Positions 1-8,800 of a stretch of 38,639 nucleotides of DNA are shown piece by piece; positions within the stretch are counted from its first letter, which is position 1; every line of letters starts with the position of its first letter. Source of the stretch: Micromonospora trifolii (GTDB taxonomy: Bacteria > Actinomycetota > Actinomycetes > Mycobacteriales > Micromonosporaceae); contig NZ_JAKKFD010000033.1 of the NCBI RefSeq assembly GCF_022229005.1, positions 1 to 38,639 on the forward strand, written 5' to 3'. Position numbers and translations under genes: made by a program. The notes beneath the pieces were generated by a model. The model saw only the letters and a list, made by a program, of their open reading frames with translations, ran no database searches and was not told the DNA's origin.

Positions 1-11
1 CGCAACATCAT
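1..11 (-). CDS. 5' end of a leftward gene, mostly outside the window
   Basis: Read leftward, the first bases give two consecutive ATG codons (9-11 and 6-8) preceded by AGAAGG (complement of 17-22) at 5 bases, which looks like a ribosome binding site. A -10-like TAGCGT lies at 36-31 on the same strand. Only about four codons are inside the window, so nothing can be said of the product. It would lie downstream of the dctA-like gene on the same strand, with its own promoter. Confidence 0.3.
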
Positions 12-30
12 TTCGGCCTTCTCATGCGAT

Positions 31-60
31 ACGCTAGACAGCCATTCTATTGTTTTTTTT
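31..60 (-). promoter_or_regulatory. AT-rich promoter-like stretch for the leftward edge gene
   Basis: The stretch is unusually AT-rich for this genome and contains TAGCGT (36-31) and TAGAAT (49-44) on the minus strand plus a run of eight T on the plus strand (53-60). The run reads as A in the leftward transcript, so it is not a U-tract terminator for the dctA-like gene. A promoter is the better reading, but I see no convincing -35. Confidence 0.3.
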
Positions 61-138
61 GTTACAGAAACGCCGACAACCGAGAGCGACACGCTTTCCC
101 CACACGACGCCCTGCCCATCCCCGGTCCACTCCGTGAC

Positions 139-1524
139 TCAGGCCGGGGCTCCGGCTGGCGCGGCCTGCTTCTCGTCGGGGCGGGACTCCGCCTCGCCGT
201 CGTCGTGCTCGTCGAGCATTGTGGCCTCGTCGAACGGGTCGTTGCCGCTCAGCACCGCTGTCGCCCGCTCCCGGTCGAACTCGCCGGTCCAGGTTCCCAC
301 CAGCACTGTCGCCACCGCGTTGCCGGCGAAGTTGGTCAGCGCCCGGGCCTCGGACATGAACCGGTCGATGCCGACGATCAGCCCGACTCCGTCGACGAGG
401 TCCGGCCGGTGTGACTGGAGGCCGCCGGCCAGCGTGGCCAGCCCGGCGCCGGTGACCCCGGCGGCACCCTTCGACGCGATGATCATGAACAGCAGCAGCG
501 AGATCTGCTCGCCGATGGCCAGCGGCTTGCCCAGCGCGTCGGCGATGAACAGCGACGCCATGGTCAGGTAGATCGCCGTACCGTCCAGATTGAACGAGTA
601 GCCGGTCGGCACCGTGATGCCGACGACCGGCTTGCTCACGCCGAAGTGCTCCATCTTGGCGATCAGCCGCGGCAGCGCCGACTCCGACGACGAGGTCGAC
701 AGGATCAGCAGGAACTCCCGGCCCAGGTAACGCAGCAGCGAGAAGATCGAGATCCGGGCCACGAACCACAGCAGCGCGCCCAGGAACACCAGCACGAAGA
801 TCAGACAGGTGGCGTAGAAGCCCACCATGATCTGGGCGAGGCTCTTGAGGGCGTCCACGCCGGTCGCGCCGACCACGGCGGCCATCGCGCCGAACGCGCC
901 GATCGGCGCCAGCCACATGATCATGGCAAGGACCTTGAAGACGACCCGCTGGATGACGGTGATGGCGCTGAGCACCGGCTCACCCCGTCGGCCCATGGCC
1001 TGGACGGCGAAGCCGACCAGCAGGGCGACCAGCAGCGTCTGGAGCACCTTGCCCTCGGTGAGCGAGGAGAGCAGCGTCGTCGGGATGATCCCCAGCAGGA
1101 AATCGGCGGTACCGGCGGCCTCGTCACCGGCGGCGGCCTTGCCGGAGCCGACGAGGTCCGGGCCGAGGTTCAGGCCGGAGCCGGGGTGGATGAGATTGCC
1201 GACGACCAGGCCGATGGCGAGCGCGACTGTCGACATGGTCAGGAAGTAGCCGAGGGCCAGGCCGCCGACCTTGCCGACCTTCGCGGCCTGCCGGACGGAG
1301 CCGACGCCGAGCACGATGGTGCAGAAGATGACCGGGCTGATCATCATCTTGATCAGGTTGACGAAGCCGGTGCCGATCGGCTTCAGTTCCTTGCCGAAAT
1401 CGGGGGCGACCAGGCCGACCACGATGCCGGCGACCACTGCCACGATGACGGCCAGATACAGGTAACGGGTACGGTCCCGGCGGACCGCCGGTGCCGGGGT
1501 GGTGGCGGATGCGGTGGTGTCCAT
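139..1524 (-). CDS. dctA: Dicarboxylate/amino acid:cation symporter (DctA/GltP family)
   Basis: 461 residues, typical length for the DAACS family. The protein has many hydrophobic spans from about residue 20, the serine-rich re-entrant loop around STSSSESALPRL, and the GTAIYLTMASLFIA segment that follows the substrate-binding loop VPTGYSFNLDGT. These are hallmarks of DctA/GltP transporters, which carry C4-dicarboxylates or acidic amino acids inward with Na+ or H+. The C-terminus is a hydrophilic tail rich in Asp, Glu and Pro. It is transcribed away from a CitA/DcuS-like sensor kinase and response regulator, the usual arrangement for dicarboxylate-induced uptake, so a C4-dicarboxylate substrate is more likely than glutamate (inference). 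No clear ribosome binding site precedes the ATG at 1524. The motif CACATT lies six bases upstream, so the mRNA may be leaderless. Confidence 0.9.
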   Translation of the reverse strand: MDTTASATTPAPAVRRDRTRYLYLAVIVAVVAGIVVGLVAPDFGKELKPIGTGFVNLIKMMISPVIFCTIVLGVGSVRQAAKVGKVGGLALGYFLTMSTVALAIGLVVGNLIHPGSGLNLGPDLVGSGKAAAGDEAAGTADFLLGIIPTTLLSSLTEGKVLQTLLVALLVGFAVQAMGRRGEPVLSAITVIQRVVFKVLAMIMWLAPIGAFGAMAAVVGATGVDALKSLAQIMVGFYATCLIFVLVFLGALLWFVARISIFSLLRYLGREFLLILSTSSSESALPRLIAKMEHFGVSKPVVGITVPTGYSFNLDGTAIYLTMASLFIADALGKPLAIGEQISLLLFMIIASKGAAGVTGAGLATLAGGLQSHRPDLVDGVGLIVGIDRFMSEARALTNFAGNAVATVLVGTWTGEFDRERATAVLSGNDPFDEATMLDEHDDGEAESRPDEKQAAPAGAPA

Positions 1525-1533
1525 GTCGACAAT

Positions 1534-1549
1534 GTGAAGCGCGTCTCAC
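1534..1549. promoter_or_regulatory. Imperfect palindrome between dctA-like gene and sensor kinase
   Basis: GTGA and TCAC flank a CGCG centre (GTGAnnCGCGnnTCAC, 12 of 16 positions symmetric). It lies 10-25 bases upstream of the dctA-like ATG and overlaps its possible promoter. It could be the site of the response regulator encoded at 3205-3900. It does not fit a CRP/GlxR site, because the half-sites are 8 rather than 6 bases apart. Confidence 0.35.
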
Positions 1550-1621
1550 CCGTTGACAGCCTTGCGGTCATTCTGTTCACCGCGACGGCCGAAACGGTGG
1601 CGCGACGAGGAGGTGGTGGAG

Positions 1622-3205
1622 ATGGCCCGACGCCAGTGGAGCATCGCGGGGCAACTCTTCGCCCTCCAGGCGATGGTGGTGACGCTGCTCGTGCTCGCCG
1701 GCGCGGCGGGCGCCGTCTGGCTGGCCCGCAGCGACTCCCGCCAGGCCGCGCAGGAGGAGGTGCTCGCGGTGGCGCAGACCGTGGCCGGCTCCCCCGACGT
1801 CCGCGCGGCCCTCACGACCGCCGACCCCGCGAGGGTCCTCCAGCCGTACGCCGAATCGACCCGGCAGGCCACGGGCACCGACTTCGTGGTGGTGATGGCC
1901 CCCGACCGCACCCGTTTCTCGCACCCGACCCAGGGTCGGATCGGCGAGCCGTTCGTCGGTGAGATCGGACCCGCCCTGGCGGGCCGCGCGTTCACCACCA
2001 CCAACGTCGGGACGCTCGGCGAGTCGGTGCGCGCTGTCGTTCCGGTGTACGACGAGCAGCGACGCCTCATCGGTCTGGTCTCCGTGGGCATCACCACCCG
2101 CGAGATCGACAAGAAGCTGCTCGGCCAGCTGCCGGTGCTGTTCGGTGTGGTCGCGCCGGCTCTGGCGCTCGCGGCGACGGGCTCCTGGCTGCTCAGCCGC
2201 CGGCTCCGTCGCCAGACGCACGGTCTGGGACCGGCGCAGATGACCCGGATGTACGAGTACTACGACGCCGTTCTGCACTCGGTGCGCGAAGGTCTCGTCG
2301 TGCTGACCACCGATCGTCGGGTGGCTCTCGTGAACGACGAGGGCCGCCGGCTGCTGGGGCTCGACGCGGACGCGTCGGTGATCGACCAGCCGGTGGCCGG
2401 GATCGACCTGCCGCCCGCGGCGGCCGAGCTGCTGGACTCCGGGCGCGACGCCCGTGACGAGCCGATCGTCGCCGGTGACCGCGTGCTCGTCGCCAACCAG
2501 CGGACCACCCGCTTCGAGGGCGCGGTGCTCGGCACCGTACTGACCCTGCGCGACCAGACCGATCTGCGCACCCTGGCCAGCGAACTGGATTCGGTACGCG
2601 CGCTGACCGAGGCGTTGCAGGCGCAGACCCACGAGTCGGCCAACCGGCTGCACACGGTGCTGACCCTGGTCGAGCTGGGTCGCGCCGACGACGCCGTCCG
2701 GCTCGGCACCCGTGACCTGGCCCTCGCCCAGCAGCTGACCGACCGGGTGGTCGGCGCGGTGACCGAGCCGGCGTTGGCCGCCCTGCTGCTCGGCAAGTCC
2801 GCACAGGCCGGCGAGCGGGGGGTGGATCTGGTCATCGAGCCGGACTGCCGCCTCGACGACAGCCCGCTGCCGACCGGTGACCTGCTCACAGTGGTCGGCA
2901 ACCTGGTCGACAACGCCCTGGAGGCGGTGGCCGGTACGCCGGCGCCGCGCCGGGTGCGGGTCTTCGTCGGCGCGGCCGACGACGAGCTGGTGGTCCGGGT
3001 CGCCGACAGCGGCCCCGGGCTGGCCCCGGAGCGGGTCGCCGACGCGTTCCGGCGCGGCTGGTCCACCAAGAGCACCGGCCGGGGCCTCGGCCTGGCGCTG
3101 GTCGGGCAGGTGGTGCGCCGGCACGGCGGTAGCGCCGAGGTCTGTCGCTCCGACGACGGCGGCAGCCTGTTCACCGTCCGGCTGCCGAGCAGGATCGAGC
3201 GGTAG
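1622..3205 (+). CDS. Sensor histidine kinase, CitA/DcuS family
   Basis: 527 residues from the ATG at 1622, chosen because GAGGAGG (1607-1613) sits eight bases upstream; an in-frame TTG at 1553 has no such site. Order of parts: membrane span at about 10-35, an extracytoplasmic single-Cache-like sensor region to about 170, second span at about 172-192, a PAS-like domain, a dimerisation segment with the phospho-acceptor motif QTHESANRLHT (His at about 337), and a HATPase domain with VGNLVDNALEA and DSGPGL boxes ending in GRGLGLALV. The QTHE.xNRLH motif is diagnostic for the citrate/C4-dicarboxylate kinases. Its stop codon shares one base with the start of the regulator gene (TAGTG), so the two are translationally coupled. 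It probably senses an external carboxylate and controls the divergent symporter gene. Confidence 0.9.
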   Translation: MARRQWSIAGQLFALQAMVVTLLVLAGAAGAVWLARSDSRQAAQEEVLAVAQTVAGSPDVRAALTTADPARVLQPYAESTRQATGTDFVVVMAPDRTRFSHPTQGRIGEPFVGEIGPALAGRAFTTTNVGTLGESVRAVVPVYDEQRRLIGLVSVGITTREIDKKLLGQLPVLFGVVAPALALAATGSWLLSRRLRRQTHGLGPAQMTRMYEYYDAVLHSVREGLVVLTTDRRVALVNDEGRRLLGLDADASVIDQPVAGIDLPPAAAELLDSGRDARDEPIVAGDRVLVANQRTTRFEGAVLGTVLTLRDQTDLRTLASELDSVRALTEALQAQTHESANRLHTVLTLVELGRADDAVRLGTRDLALAQQLTDRVVGAVTEPALAALLLGKSAQAGERGVDLVIEPDCRLDDSPLPTGDLLTVVGNLVDNALEAVAGTPAPRRVRVFVGAADDELVVRVADSGPGLAPERVADAFRRGWSTKSTGRGLGLALVGQVVRRHGGSAEVCRSDDGGSLFTVRLPSRIER

Positions 3206-3900
3206 TGACCGCCATCCGGGTGCTGGTCGTCGAGGACGAGCCGCTGCTGGCCGAGGCGCACACCGCGTACACCGAACGGGTTCCCGGTTTCGTGGTGGTC
3301 GGGGTGGCGCACACCGCCCGGGCGGCGATGGCGGCCCTGCGCGCCAACGGCGGCGGCGACGTGGACCTCGTACTCCTGGATTTTCGGCTGCCCGACCTGC
3401 ACGGCCTGGACGTCTGCCGGGCGCTGCGCGCGGCCGGCAGCAGCGTCGACGTGCTCGCTGTGACGTCCGCGCGGGACCTGGCGGTGGTCCGCACCGCGGT
3501 GTCCCTCGGGGTGACCCACTACCTGCTCAAGCCGTTCACGTTCGCCGCGTTCCGCGACAAGCTGGAACGGTACGCCGACTACCGCGCCCAGGCGCTCGCC
3601 GACGGCGAGGTCGCCGCCCAGCACGAGGTGGACCAGATGTTCGCCACCCTGCGCGGCACCGCCGGGCACAGCCTGCCCAAGGGGCTCGACGCGCAGACCC
3701 TCGATCGGGTACGCGCCGCGCTCACCGACGGCACCCGCGCGGACGTCGGGCTGTCCGCGACCGAGGTGAGCGCGCTGACCGGCATCTCCCGGGTGACCGC
3801 TCGCCGCTACCTGGAGTACCTGGTGACTGTCGACCGGGCCGCCCGCACCCCCCGCTACGGCACCCCCGGCCGCCCCGAGGTCGAGTACCGACCCCGCTGA
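3205..3900 (+). CDS. Response regulator, CitB/DcuR family
   Basis: 231 residues, GTG start overlapping the kinase stop by one base. The N-terminal receiver domain has the acidic pair in VVEDEPLLAEAH, the phospho-acceptor Asp at about 59 (VLLDFRLPDLHG), the conserved Thr/Ser (AVTSARD) and the Lys in LLKPFTFAAF. The C-terminal part (about 160-225) has a helix-turn-helix typical of CitB-type regulators, with LSATEVSALTGISRVTARRYLEYL as the recognition region, here written only to show the GISRVTARRYLEYL helix. It is the cognate partner of the upstream kinase and the likely activator of the dctA-like gene. A short CCCGC/GCGGG hairpin overlaps its stop codon. Confidence 0.9.
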   Translation: MTAIRVLVVEDEPLLAEAHTAYTERVPGFVVVGVAHTARAAMAALRANGGGDVDLVLLDFRLPDLHGLDVCRALRAAGSSVDVLAVTSARDLAVVRTAVSLGVTHYLLKPFTFAAFRDKLERYADYRAQALADGEVAAQHEVDQMFATLRGTAGHSLPKGLDAQTLDRVRAALTDGTRADVGLSATEVSALTGISRVTARRYLEYLVTVDRAARTPRYGTPGRPEVEYRPR

Positions 3901-3942
3901 GCGGGCTCGCCCTATTGCGGTGGCGGGGCGGCGATCCGTTGT

Positions 3943-3948
3943 TAGACT
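3943..3948 (+). promoter_or_regulatory. -10 element upstream of the ABC-F leader
   Basis: TAGACT fits the actinobacterial TANNNT -10 consensus. It would start transcription near 3955, about 33 bases ahead of the leader ORF and 190 bases ahead of the ABC-F gene. No good -35 is seen at 16-19 bases spacing (TTGCGG at 3915 is 22 bases away). Confidence 0.45.
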
Positions 3949-3987
3949 CGGCGAGTTGGGTTAGCGGTACGACAAGGGAGACCAGAC

Positions 3988-4017
3988 ATGGCGGGTGACG
4001 ACGACATCTCCGGGTGA
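3988..4017 (+). CDS. Nine-residue leader peptide upstream of ABC-F gene
   Basis: ATG at 3988 with AAGGGAG (3974-3980) seven bases upstream encodes MAGDDDISG followed by TGA. It is too short to be found by usual gene calling. It has a proper ribosome binding site and lies 129 bases ahead of an ABC-F gene. Its codons are built into RNA structures (see the leader feature). Many ABC-F resistance genes are controlled by ribosome stalling on short upstream ORFs, so a regulatory peptide is the best reading. The peptide sequence itself is not one I recognise. Confidence 0.55.
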   Translation: MAGDDDISG

Positions 4018-4140
4018 GACCGGATGTGTTCGGCCATCGGCTCGGCGCGCGTAGGCGCAGCCGCCGTGGCCATGACGTCGTTCCACCGGTTCCCGTTGTC
4101 GTCGGGCGGCTGAGGCGCGCCCACCCCACCCTTTGAGGTC
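3996..4140 (+). promoter_or_regulatory. Structured leader (candidate attenuator) of ABC-F gene
   Basis: Several pairings are visible. Hairpin I (4004-4027) spans the stop codon of the leader ORF: ACA/TGT and TCCGG/CCGGA with TGA in the loop. Hairpin II (4032-4071) is a long two-part stem with GGCCA/TGGCC outside and CGGCT..GCGC/GCGC-AGCCG inside. Bases 3999-4006 (Asp codons of the leader ORF) are perfectly complementary to 4097-4104 (TGTCGTCG), which excludes hairpin I. GGGCG/CGCCC (4104-4122) forms a third stem next to the ABC-F ribosome binding site GAGGT (4135-4139). Mutually exclusive pairings around a short ORF fit translation-coupled attenuation; the mechanism is inferred. Confidence 0.5.
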
Positions 4141-4146
4141 ACTCGC

Positions 4147-5784
4147 ATGTCTGATGCGTTCATTGTCTGCTCGAACCTGTCCTTCTCCTGGCCGGACGAC
4201 ACCCCGGTCTTCGCGGAGCTGTCCTTCACCGTTCCCGGCGGTCGTACCGGCCTGGTGGCGCCCAACGGCGCCGGCAAGAGCACCCTGCTGCGGCTGATCG
4301 CCGGGGAACTGCGGCCCAGCAGTGGCAGCGTCACCGTCGACGGTGTGCTCGGCTACCTCCCGCAGACGCTGCCGCTGGTCGGCGACCTGAGCGTGGCGCA
4401 GGTGCTGGGCGTCGCCGAGCGGATCGCCGCGCTGCACGCCATCGAGGCCGGCGACGCCAGCGAGGAACACTTCGCCACCGTCGGCGACGACTGGGACATC
4501 GAGGAGCGCACCCGCTCGGAGTTGGACCGGCTCGGCCTCGGTGACCTGTCGCTCGACCGCCGGTTGCACACCCTCAGCGGCGGCCAGGTGATCTCGCTCG
4601 GCCTGGCTGCGCAACTGCTGCGCCGTCCGAACGTGCTGCTGCTCGACGAGCCGACGAACAACCTGGATCTGGAGGCCCGGCACAAGCTCTACGACGTGCT
4701 CACCGACTGGTCCGGGTGCCTGCTGCTGGTCAGCCACGACCGGGAACTGCTGGACCGGATGGACCGCATCGCCGAGCTGGACCAGGGCGAGATCCGCTGG
4801 TACGGGGGCAACTTCACCGCGTACACCGAGGCGGTGCAGGCGGCGCGGGAGGTGGCCGAGAGCAACCTGCGCAACGCCGAGCAGGAGGTCAAGCGGGAAA
4901 AACGGGAGATGCAGCAGGCCCGGGAACGCGCTGACCGGCGGGCCAGCAACGCCTCGAAGAACCTGAAGAACGCGGGCCTGGCCCGGATCGTCGCCGGTGG
5001 GCTCAAGCGCAGCGCGCAGGAGTCGGCGGGCAAGGCGCAGGAGACGCACTCGTCCCGGCTCGGTCAGGCCAAGGCCCGGCTCGACGAGGCGGGGCGGGCG
5101 GTACGCGACGAGGACCGGATCGTCGTGGACCTACCGGACACCACAGTCCCGGGTGGACGCACCGTCTTCTCCGGCCAGGGGATACGGGCCCGCTTCGACG
5201 ACCGGGACCTGTTCGGCGGCGACGGCGCGGACCTGGTGATCCGGGGTCCGGAACGGATCGCGCTCACCGGGGCGAACGGCGTCGGCAAGTCGACACTGCT
5301 GCGCCTGGTCAACGGCGACCTGGACCCGGCCGGCGGCGAGATCCGGCGGGCCGACGGGCGGATCGCGTACCTGTCGCAGCGGCTGGACCTGCTCGACCTC
5401 GACCGTACGGTGGCGGAGAACTTCGCCGCGTACGCGCCGAACCTGCCGGACGCCAAGCGGATGAACCTGCTCGCCCGGTTCCTGTTCCGGGGCGCCCGGG
5501 TGAACCTGCCGGTCGGGGTGCTCTCCGGCGGTGAACGGCTGCGCGCCACCCTCGCCTGCGTGCTCTGCGCCGAACCGGCGCCGCAACTGCTGCTGCTCGA
5601 CGAGCCGACGAACAACCTGGACCTGGTCAGCGTGGGTCAGTTGGAGAGCGCGCTGTCGGCGTACCAGGGGGCGTTCGTGGTGGTCAGCCACGACGAACGG
5701 TTCCTCGCCGAGATCGGCGTGCAGCGGTGGTTGCGGTTGGCCGACGGCCAACTGCGGGAGGTCAGCGCCCCCGACCGCGGCTGA
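4147..5784 (+). CDS. ABC-F family ATPase (ribosome-protection type)
   Basis: 545 residues with two ATP-binding cassettes and no membrane segment. Cassette 1 has Walker A APNGAGKST, signature LSGGQ and Walker B/H-loop LLLDEPTNNLDLEARH. Cassette 2 has Walker A GANGVGKST, signature LSGGE and LLLDEPTNNLDL. Between them, about residues 220-330, is a long charged helical linker rich in Arg, Lys, Glu and Gln, the part that reaches into the ribosomal E/P site in this family. Length and layout resemble actinomycete antibiotic-resistance ABC-F proteins such as TlrC-type factors, which displace macrolides, lincosamides or related drugs from the large subunit. A housekeeping translation role (EttA-like) cannot be excluded, but the leader ORF favours drug-inducible protection. 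Start ATG has GAGGT seven bases upstream. Confidence 0.85.
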   Translation: MSDAFIVCSNLSFSWPDDTPVFAELSFTVPGGRTGLVAPNGAGKSTLLRLIAGELRPSSGSVTVDGVLGYLPQTLPLVGDLSVAQVLGVAERIAALHAIEAGDASEEHFATVGDDWDIEERTRSELDRLGLGDLSLDRRLHTLSGGQVISLGLAAQLLRRPNVLLLDEPTNNLDLEARHKLYDVLTDWSGCLLLVSHDRELLDRMDRIAELDQGEIRWYGGNFTAYTEAVQAAREVAESNLRNAEQEVKREKREMQQARERADRRASNASKNLKNAGLARIVAGGLKRSAQESAGKAQETHSSRLGQAKARLDEAGRAVRDEDRIVVDLPDTTVPGGRTVFSGQGIRARFDDRDLFGGDGADLVIRGPERIALTGANGVGKSTLLRLVNGDLDPAGGEIRRADGRIAYLSQRLDLLDLDRTVAENFAAYAPNLPDAKRMNLLARFLFRGARVNLPVGVLSGGERLRATLACVLCAEPAPQLLLLDEPTNNLDLVSVGQLESALSAYQGAFVVVSHDERFLAEIGVQRWLRLADGQLREVSAPDRG

Positions 5785-5791
5785 GCCCGGT

Positions 5792-5819
5792 GGTCCGGCC
5801 GGCGCACGCCGGCCGGACC
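5792..5819. terminator. Strong hairpin between ABC-F gene and dnaE
   Basis: Perfect 12-base arms (5792-5803 and 5808-5819, GGTCCGGCCGGC and its complement) around a GCAC loop. It lies seven bases after the ABC-F stop and nine bases beyond the dnaE stop on the other strand, so it can end both convergent transcripts. There is no U-tract, as is usual in high-GC actinobacteria. Confidence 0.75.
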
Positions 5820-5828
5820 GAGGCCCGG

Positions 5829-8800
5829 TCAGCTCACGTTGGCTGGGCCGAGGACGCTCTTCAGGTCACCCATCAGCGCGGTCGTCGCCGCCACCCGGAA
5901 CGGACCCAGCCGCAGGGTGGTGGTGCGCCCGCCGTTCTGGAGTTTGACGTGCACCTCGGTGTCGCCGGGGTGCAGCACCAGGGTCTCCTTGAGTTTCTCC
6001 ACCAGCGGCGGTGTGCAGCGGTGCACCGGGATGGTGAGGGTGACCGGCTTGTTGGTGGCGCTGGTGCTGACGTCCGGCATGGACATGTCCATCGCCATGA
6101 TGCGGGGGGTGTCGTCGCGGCGGTCCACCCGACCCTTGACCACCACGATGGCGTCCTCGGCGATGTACTGCCCGATCACCTCGTAGGTGTTGGGGAAGAA
6201 CAACGTCTCCACCCCACCGGCCAGGTCCTCCAGGGTGGCCGACGCCCAGGCGCGGCCCTGCTTGGTGACCCGGCGTTGCACCCCGGACAGGATGCCGGCG
6301 AGGGTGACGACCGCCCCGTCGGGCACCGCGCCCTCCTCGGCCAGAGACGCGATGGTGGTGTCGGCCGCCGCGTTGAGGATGTGCTCCAGGCCGAACAGCG
6401 GGTGGTCGGAGACGTACAGGCCGAGCATCTCCCGCTCGAAGGCCAGCTTGTCGCGCTTGTCCCACTCGCTGTCGCCGATGGTCGGCATCACAGTGGTGCT
6501 GCCGGTGTCGGCGTCACCGAAGCCGGCGCCGAACAGGTCGTACTGGCCGACGGCCTCCTTGCGCTTGACGTCGGCGTACGCGTCGATCGCGTCGGCGTGC
6601 ACCGCGAGCAGGCCCTTGCGGGGGTGGTCGAGGGAGTCGAACGCCCCCGCCTTGATCAGCGATTCGATTGTCTTCTTGTTGCAGACCACCGCGTCCACCT
6701 TGGACAGGAAGTCGTAGAAGTCGGCGTACTCGCCCTTCTCCTCCCGGCAACGCATGACCGAGGCGACCACGTTCGCCCCGACGTTGCGCACGGCGGCGAG
6801 GCCGAAGCGGATGTCCTTGCCGACCGGGGTGAACGGCCCGGCCGAGGTGTTCACGTCCGGCGGCAGCACCTGGATGCGCATCCGGCGACACTCGGCCAGG
6901 TAGAGCGCCATCTTGTCCTTGTCGTCGCCGACACTGGTCAGCAACCCGGCCATGTACTCGGCCGGGTAGTGCGCCTTCAGGTACGCGGTCCAGTAGGAGA
7001 CCAGGCCGTACGCGGCGGAGTGCGCCTTGTTGAAGGCGTACCCGGCGAACGGCACCAGGACGTCCCACACCGCCTGGATCGCCTCGTCGGAGTAGCCGCG
7101 CTCGCGGCAGCCGTCCCGGAACGGGATGAACTCCTTGTCGAGGATCTCCTTCTTCTTCTTACCCATGGCCCGGCGCAGCAGGTCCGCCTGACCAAGGGTG
7201 TAGCCGGCGAGGATCTGCGCGGCGCGCTGCACCTGCTCCTGGTAGACGATCAGGCCGTGGGTGGGCGCCAGGATCTCCCGCAGCGGCTCCTCCAGCTCTG
7301 GGTGGATCGGCGTGATCTCCTGGAGCTTGTTCTTGCGCAGCGCGTAGTTGGTGTGTGAGTCGACGCCCATCGGACCGGGTCGGTACAGGGCCAGGACGGC
7401 GGAGATGTCCTCGAAGTTGTCCGGCTTCATCAACCGCAGCAGGGACCGCATCGGCCCACCGTCGAGCTGGAACACGCCCAATGTGTCACCGCGGGCCAGC
7501 AGCTCGTACGCGGGCTTGTCGTCCAACGGCAGGCCCAGCAGGTCGAGCTTCCGGCCGTGGTTCAGCTCGATGTTCTTGACCGCGTCGTCGATGATCGTCA
7601 GGTTGCGCAGGCCGAGGAAGTCCATCTTCAGCAGCCCGAGCGACTCGCACGTCGGGTAGTCGAACTGCGTGATGATCGCCCCGTCGGCGTCGCGGCGCGT
7701 CAACGGGATGTGCTCGATGATCGGCTCGGCGGACATGATGACGCCGGCGGCGTGCACACCGGTCTGCCGGATCAGCCCCTCGATGCCCTTGGCCGTGTCG
7801 ATCACCTTGCGGACGTCCGGGTCGGAGTCGTACAGGCCGCGGATCTCGCCCGCCTCGGCGTAGCGGGGGTGCTTGTTGTCGAAGATGCCGGTGAGCGGGA
7901 TGTCCTTGCCCATCACCGCCGGTGGCATGGCCTTGGTGATCCGGTCGCCGACCGCGTACGGGAAGCCGAGGACCCGGGCCGAGTCCTTGATCGCGGCCTT
8001 GGCCTTGATCGTGCCGAAGGTGGCGATCTGGGCGACCTTGTCCTCGCCCCACTTGTCGGTGACGTACTTGATCACCTCGCCGCGCCGACGCTCGTCGAAG
8101 TCGATGTCGACATCCGGCATCGAGACCCGCTCGGGGTTGAGGAACCGCTCGAAGATCAGGCCGTGCTGGATCGGGTCCAGGTCGGTGATGCCCAGCGCGT
8201 ACGCGACGAGCGACCCGGCGGCGGAACCACGGCCCGGACCCACTGCGATGCCCTGGTTCTTCGCCCACTGGATGAAGTCGGCGACCACCAGGAAGTAGGA
8301 CGGGAAGCCCATCTGGTTGATGACGCCCAGCTCGTACTCCGCCTGGACGACGTGCCCCTCCGGGATGCCGTTCGGATAGCGGCGGGCCAGGCCGGCGAAG
8401 GTCTCCTTGCGGAACCAGGACTCCTCGGTCTCCCCCTCGGGCACCGGGAAGCGCGGCATCAGGTTGTGGAACTCGAACATGCCCTTCGGGTCGACCTTCT
8501 CGGCGACCAGCAGGGTGTTGCGGCAGCCCTCCTGCCACAGCTCGGACGAGTCCACAGCGCGCATCTGGTCGGCGCTCTTGATGAAGTAGCCGCCACCCTC
8601 GAACCGGAACCGGTTGGGGTCGTCGATGTTGCTGCCGGTCTGCACGCAGAGCAGCACGTCGTGGGCGGTGGCCTGCGCCTCGTGGGTGTAGTGGGAGTCG
8701 TTGGTGACCACCGGCGGGATGTCCAGCTTGCGGGCGATCTCGGTGAGCCCCTCGCGGACCCGGCTCTCGATGGAGAGGCCGTGATCCATGATCTCCAGGA

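Noticed and set aside
52..60. Run of T as terminator of the dctA-like gene
   Set aside because: The gene is transcribed leftward, so the run reads as A in its RNA, and no GC-rich stem precedes it.
646..1962. Long rightward open frame through the dctA-like gene
   Set aside because: It is antisense to a clear DAACS transporter and has the low-complexity Asp/Gln/His/Arg composition of a shadow frame.
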